A stretch of 64,000 nt of DNA, taken from positions 15,860,062-15,924,061 of the forward strand of contig OU612074.1 of assembly GCA_914767715.1 (NCBI GenBank). The letters run 5' to 3'. Position 1 is the first letter of the stretch. Each line of letters begins with the position of its first letter. The position numbers were made by a program, and so were the translations under genes. Below are positions 59,310-64,000 of the stretch, in pieces. The notes under the pieces were generated by a model, which saw only the letters and a list, made by a program, of their open reading frames with translations, did no database searches and was not told the DNA's origin. This stretch comes from Membranipora membranacea (Eukaryota > Bryozoa > Gymnolaemata > Cheilostomatida > Membraniporidae).

Positions 59310-60645
59310 ATGAGGCCAATGAGGCCATCAACTGCTCAAAGTTTGAAAGAATTGCGATGGCTTTTTAATTTTTCACCCTGCCGTTTGGCATGTTTTTTTA
59401 TGACAAAACTGGCCCTCGTTAAAAATGTTGCAGCCGCCAAACTAAGAGGGCCAGCCCCAAACGGTTTTCAGTTCCTAAGTCAGCATGAAATTCCACACGG
59501 TATAGAGTAGGTTAGGAGGAAATCTATTTTTTAAACTGGCTGTAAAAAACACCAAGGGTCCCCCCTTTGTTACTTTTTTAAATTTTAAAGTCGCTCTCAT
59601 TTCTGTTCTATTTATCGTAGGATCTTAATATTCTGGAATTTGAATGAGGCCAATGAGGCCATCAACTGTTCAAAGTTTGAAAGAATTGCGATGGCTTTTT
59701 AATTTTTCACCCTGCCGTTTGGCATGTTTTTTTATGACAAAACTGGCCCTCGTTGAAAAAGTTGCTGCCGCCAAACTAAGAGGGCAAGCCCCAAACGGCT
59801 TTCAGTTCCTAAGTCAGCATGAAATTCCACACGGTATAGAGTAGGTTAGGAGGAAATCTATTTTTTAAACTGGCGGTAAAAAACACCAAGGGTCCCCCCT
59901 TTGTTACTTTTTTAAATTTTAAAGTCGCTCTCATTTCTGTTCTATTTATCGTAGGATCTTAATATTCTGGAATTTGAATGAGGCCAATGAGGCCATCAAC
60001 TGGTCAAAGTTTGAAAGAATTGCGATGGCTTTTTAATTTTTCACCCTGCCGTTTGGCATGTTTTTTTATGACAAAACTGGCCCTCGTTAAAAAAGTTGCT
60101 GCCGCCAAACTAAGAGGGCCAGCCCCAAACGGCTTTCAGTTCCTAAGTCAGCATGAAATTCCACACGGTATAGAGTAGGTTAGGAGGAAATCTATTTTTT
60201 AAACTGGCGGTAAAAAACACCAAGGGTCCCCCCTTTGTTACTTTTTTAAATTTTAAAGTCGCTCTCATTTCTGTTCTATTTATCGTAGGATCTTAATATT
60301 CTGGAATTTGAATGAGGCCAATGAGGCCATCAACTGGTCAAAGTTTGAAAGAATTGCGATGGCTTTTTAATTTTTCACCCTGCCGTTTGGCATGTTTTTT
60401 TATGACAAAACTGGCCCTCGTTAAAAAAGTTGCTGCCGCCAAACTAAGAGGGCCAGCCCCAAACGGCTTTCAGTTCCTAAGTCAGCATGAAATTCCACAC
60501 GGTATAGAGTAGGTTAGGAGGAAATCTATTTTTTAAACTGGCTGTAAAAAACACCAAGGGTCCCCCCTTTGTTACTTTTTTAAATTTTAAAGTCGCTCTC
60601 ATTTCTGTTCTATTTATCGTAGGATCTTAATATTCTGGAATTTGA
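59310..60645 (+). repeat. 7,349-bp-spaced duplication, right copy
   Basis: This is the partner of 51961-53296. It has a private ACTGCTC (Gly9 to Ala) in the first monomer. It is followed at 60646 by an A monomer with GGTTTTTTAG (one extra base), which breaks the frame near codon 53. A related monomer carrying GTTGAAAAAG and GGGCAAGCC is also at 61983. Confidence 0.85.
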
Positions 60646-62316
60646 ATGAGGCCAATGAGGCCATCAACTGGTCAAAGTTTGAAAGAATTGCGATGGCTTT
60701 TTAATTTTTCACCCTGCCGTTTGGCATGTTTTTTTATGACAAAACTGGCCCTCGTTAAAAAAGTTGCAGCCGCCAAACTAAGAGGGCCAGCCCCAAACGG
60801 TTTTTTAGTTCCTAAGTCAGCATGAAATTCCACACGGTATAGAGTAGGTTAGGAGGAAATCTACTTTTTAAACTGGCTGTAAAAAACACCAAGGGTCCCC
60901 CCTTTGTTACTTTTTTAAATTTTAAAGTCGCTCTCATTTCTGTTCTATTTATCGTAGGATCTTAATATTCTGGAATTTGAATGAGGCCAATGAGGCCATC
61001 AACTGGTCAAAGTTTGAAAGAATTGCGATGGCTTTTTAATTTTTCACCCTGCCGTTTGGCATGTTTTTTTATGACAAAACTGGCCCTCGTTAAAAAAGTT
61101 GCTGCCGCCAAACTAAGAGGGCCAGCCCCAAACGGCTTTCAGTTCCTAAGTCAGCATGAAATTCCACACGGTATAGAGTAGGTTAGGAGGAAATCTATTT
61201 TTTAAACTGGCTGTAAAAAACACCAAGGGTCCCCCCTTTGTTACTTTTTTAAATTTTAAAGTCGCTCTCATTTCTGTTCTATTTATCGTAGGATCTTAAT
61301 ATTCTGGAATGTGAATGAGGCCAATGAGGCCATCAACTGGTCAAAGTTTGAAAGAATTGGGATGGCTTTTTAATTTTTCACCCTGCCGTTTGGCATGTTT
61401 TTTTATGACAAAACTGGCCCTCGTTAAAAAAGTTGCTGCCGCCAAACTAAGAGGGCCAGCCCCAAACGGCTTTCAGTTCCTAAGTCAGCATGAAATTCCA
61501 CACGGTATAGAGTAGGTTAGGAGGAAATCTATTTTTTAAACTGGCGGTAAAAAACACCAAGGGTCCCCCCTTTGTTACTTTTTTAAATTTTAAAGTCGCT
61601 CTCATTTCTGTTCTATTTATCGTAGGATCTTAATATTCTGGAATTTGAATGAGGCCAATGAGGCCATCAACTGGTCAAAGTTTGAAAGAATTGCGATGGC
61701 TTTTTAATTTTTCACCCTGCCGTTTGGCATGTTTTTTTATGACAAAACTGGCCCTCGTTAAAAAAGTTGCAGCCGCCAAACTAAGAGGGCCAGCCCCAAA
61801 CGGTTTTCAGTTCCTAAGTCAGCATGAAATTCCACACGGTATAGTGTAGGTTAGGAGGAAATCTATTTTTTAAACTGGCTGTAAAAAACACCAAGGGTCC
61901 CCCCTTTGTTACTTTTTTAAATTTTAAAGTCGCTCTCATTTCTGTTCTATTTATCGTAGGATCTTAATATTCTGGAATTTGAATGAGGCCAATGAGGTTA
62001 TCAACTGGTCAAAGTTTGAAAGAATTGCGATGGCTTTTTAATTTTTCACCCTGCCGTTTGGCATGTTTTTTTATGACAAAACTGGCCCTTGTTGAAAAAG
62101 TTGCTGCCGCCAAACTAAGAGGGCAAGCCCCAAACGGCTTTCAGTTCCTAAGTCAGCATGAAATTCCACACGGTATAGAGTAGGTTAGGAGGAAATCTAT
62201 TTTTTAAACTGGCGGTACAAAACACCAAGGGTCCCCCCTTTGTTACTTTTTTAAATTTTAAAGTCGCTCTCATTTCTGTTCTATTTATCGTAGGATCTTA
62301 ATATTCTGGAATTTGA

Positions 62317-64000
62317 ATAAGGCCAATGAGGCCATCAACTGGTCAAAGTTTGAAAGAATTGCGATGGCTTTTTAATTTTTCACCCTGCCGTTTGGCATGT
62401 TTTTTTATGACAAAACTGGCCCTCGTTAAAAAAGTTGCAGCCGCCAAACTAAGAGGGCCAGCCCCAAACGGTTTTCAGTTCCTAAGTCAGCAAGAAATTC
62501 CACACGGTATAGAGTAGGTTAGGAGGAAATCTATTTTTTAAACTGGCTGTAAGAAACACCAAGGGTCCCCCCTTTGTTACTTTTTTAAATTTTAAAGTCG
62601 CTCTCATTTCTGTTCTATTTATCGTAGGATCTTAATATTCTGGAATTTGAATGAGGCCAATGAGGCCATCAACTGGTCAAAGTTTGAAAGAATTGCGATG
62701 GCTTTTCAATTTTTCACCCTGCCGTTTGGCATGTTTTTTTATGACAAAACTGGCCCTCGTTAAAAAAGTTGCTGCCGCCAAACTAAGAGGGCCAACCCCA
62801 AACGGCTTTCAGTTCCTAAGTCAGCATGAAATTCCACACGGTATAGAGTAGGTTAGGAGGAAATCTATTTTTTAAACTGGCGGTAAAAAACACCAAGGGT
62901 CCCCCCTTTGTTACTTTTTTAAATTTTAAAGTCGCTCTCATTTCTGTTCTATTTATCGTAGGATCTTAATATTCTGGAATTTGAATGAGGCCAATGAGGC
63001 CATCAACTGGTCAAAGTTTGAAAGAATTGCGATGGCTTTTTAATTTTTCACCCTGCCGTTTGGCATGTTTTTTTATGACAAAACTGGCCCTCGTTAAAAA
63101 AGTTGCAGCCGCCAAACTAAGAGGGCCAGCCCCAAACGGTTTTCAGTTCCTAAGTCAGCATGAAATTCCACACGGTATAGAGTAGGTTAGGAGGAAATCT
63201 ATTTTTTAAACTGGCTGTAAAAAACACCAAGGGTCCCCCCTTTGTTACTTTTTTAAATTTTAAAGTCGCTCTCATTTCTGTTCTATTTATCGTAGGATCT
63301 TAATATTCTGGAATTTGAATGAGGCCAATGAGGCCATCAACTGGTCAAAGTTTGAAAGAATTGCGATGGCTTTTTAATTTTTCACCCTGCCGTTTGGCAT
63401 GTTTTTTTATGACAAAACTGGCCCTCGTTAAAAAAGTTGCAGCCGCCAAACTAAGAGGGCCAACCCCAAACGGCTTTCAGTTCCTAAGTCAGCATGAAAT
63501 TCCACACGGTATAGAGTAGGTTAGGAGGAAATCTATTTTTAAACTGGCGGTAAAAAACACCAAGTGTCCCCCCTTTGTTACTTTTTTAAATTTTAAAGTC
63601 GCTCTCATTTCTGTTCTATTTATCGTAGGATCTTAATATTCTGGAATGTGAATGAGGCCAATGAGGCCATCAACTGGTCAAAGTTTGAAAGAATTGCGAT
63701 GGCTTTTTAATTTTTCACCCTGCCGTTTGGCATGTTTTTTTATGACAAAACTGGCCCTCGTTAAAAAAGTTGCTGCCGCCAAACTAAGAGGGCCAGCCCC
63801 AAACGGTTTTCAGTTCCTAAGTCAGCATGAAATTCCACACGGTATAGAGTAGGTTAGGAGGAAATCTATTTTTTAAACTGGCTGTAAAAAACACCAAGGG
63901 TCCCCCCTTTGTTTCTTTTTTTAAATTTTAAAGTCGCTCTCATTTCTGTTCTATTTATCGTAGGATCTTAATATTCTGGAATTTGAATGAGGCCAATGAG
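62317..64000 (+). repeat. 9,020-bp-spaced duplication, right copy (runs off window)
   Basis: This is the partner of 53297-54980, still matching when the window ends, so its true length is unknown. Its first monomer reads ATAAGG in place of ATGAGG, removing the first two ATG-containing codons' usual start. The 63652 monomer has the rare T-T-T combination at the diagnostic sites. Confidence 0.88.
63987..64000 (+). repeat. Partial last monomer (first 14 bases)
   Basis: The array is cut at the window end 14 bases into the next monomer, directly after the ATGAGGCCA motif. The array clearly continues beyond the window. Confidence 0.95.

Larger units (their letters stand above)
1..64000 (+). repeat. 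334-bp satellite DNA array (whole window)
   Basis: The same roughly 334-bp unit recurs head to tail from the first to the last base, always in one orientation. The ATG of the ATGAGGCCA motif recurs at 214, 548, 881, 1215 and so on to 63652, giving 191 monomer starts. Spacing is almost always 333-335 bp; exceptions are small indels (7-bp deletions, 3-bp insertions). Copies differ from each other by roughly 0-3%. No unrelated insertion, inversion or flanking unique DNA is present, so the window lies wholly inside a longer array. Long, homogeneous arrays of a unit of this size are typical of eukaryotic centromeric or pericentromeric heterochromatin. The family and host are not recognised from the sequence. 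Confidence 0.98.

Noticed and set aside
1-64000. CRISPR-like regular repetition.
   Set aside because: There are no unique spacers: the whole 334-bp period is conserved, and no cas genes are present.
1-64000. 191 copies of a real protein-coding gene family.
   Set aside because: Missense and synonymous variants occur near the neutral ratio by eye, disrupted copies are amplified freely, and no domain, promoter or codon signal is recognised.
1-64000. Identity with the Drosophila 1.688 (359-bp) or beetle satellite families of similar unit length.
   Set aside because: Unit length is similar, but I do not recognise the sequence as any of these. A database search is needed and could not be run.
1-64000. 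CENP-B box (17-bp motif with TTCG and CGGG cores) in the monomer.
   Set aside because: The consensus monomer lacks TTCG followed by CGGG at the required spacing. The TTCG in GTTCGATTT (about 15876, 18543, 29554) is a rare variant without the second core.

Overview
The whole 64-kb window is one uninterrupted array of tandemly repeated satellite DNA, all in the same orientation. The monomer is about 334 bp and about 40% GC (counted on one consensus copy). 191 monomers begin inside the window, with a partial monomer at each end. I see no gene, transposon, rRNA, tRNA, CRISPR array, bacterial operon or array boundary. Such an array fits eukaryotic constitutive heterochromatin (centromeric, pericentromeric or subtelomeric). 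I do not recognise the family and cannot name the organism. Moderate CpG retention would suit a genome with little DNA methylation, such as many insects, but that is only a hint.

Layout. The base pattern is a 668-bp dimer of two monomer types, A and B. They differ at three diagnostic sites (monomer positions 123, 156 and 232, counted from the ATG of the repeated ATGAGGCCA motif). Most of the array alternates A-B, with runs of the same type and many hybrid monomers. All eight possible combinations of the three sites occur, which indicates repeated exchange between monomers. Several larger amplification events are layered on this: a 1,002-bp trimer repeat (8.9-11.2 kb); an older 2,667-bp-spaced duplication (14.9-16.9 and 17.6-19.5 kb); a very recent 11,011-bp (33-monomer) direct tandem duplication (about 16.5-27.5 and 27.5-38.5 kb) with only three differences found by eye; a 3,676-bp-spaced duplication (41.9 and 45.6 kb); a 668-bp dimer amplified in series (49.6-52.6 kb); and dispersed duplications spaced 7,349 and 9,020 bp apart in the last 12 kb.

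Monomer anatomy. Each copy holds an open frame of 66 codons (intact in about 174 of 191) followed by a 133-bp spacer. A rough eye tally of variants gives about 59 amino-acid-changing and about 20 synonymous changes, plus 17 disrupted copies. This is close to a neutral ratio, so I read the frame as a by-product of sequence homogenisation rather than a gene. Other internal features are a 9-bp perfect inverted repeat with a 28-nt loop, a duplicated 9-mer, a run of six C, and two clusters of A/T tracts about 165 bp apart. With a monomer of 2 x 167 bp, these clusters suggest two nucleosomes per monomer (inference). I found no new biological system. The interest lies in the record of array evolution.
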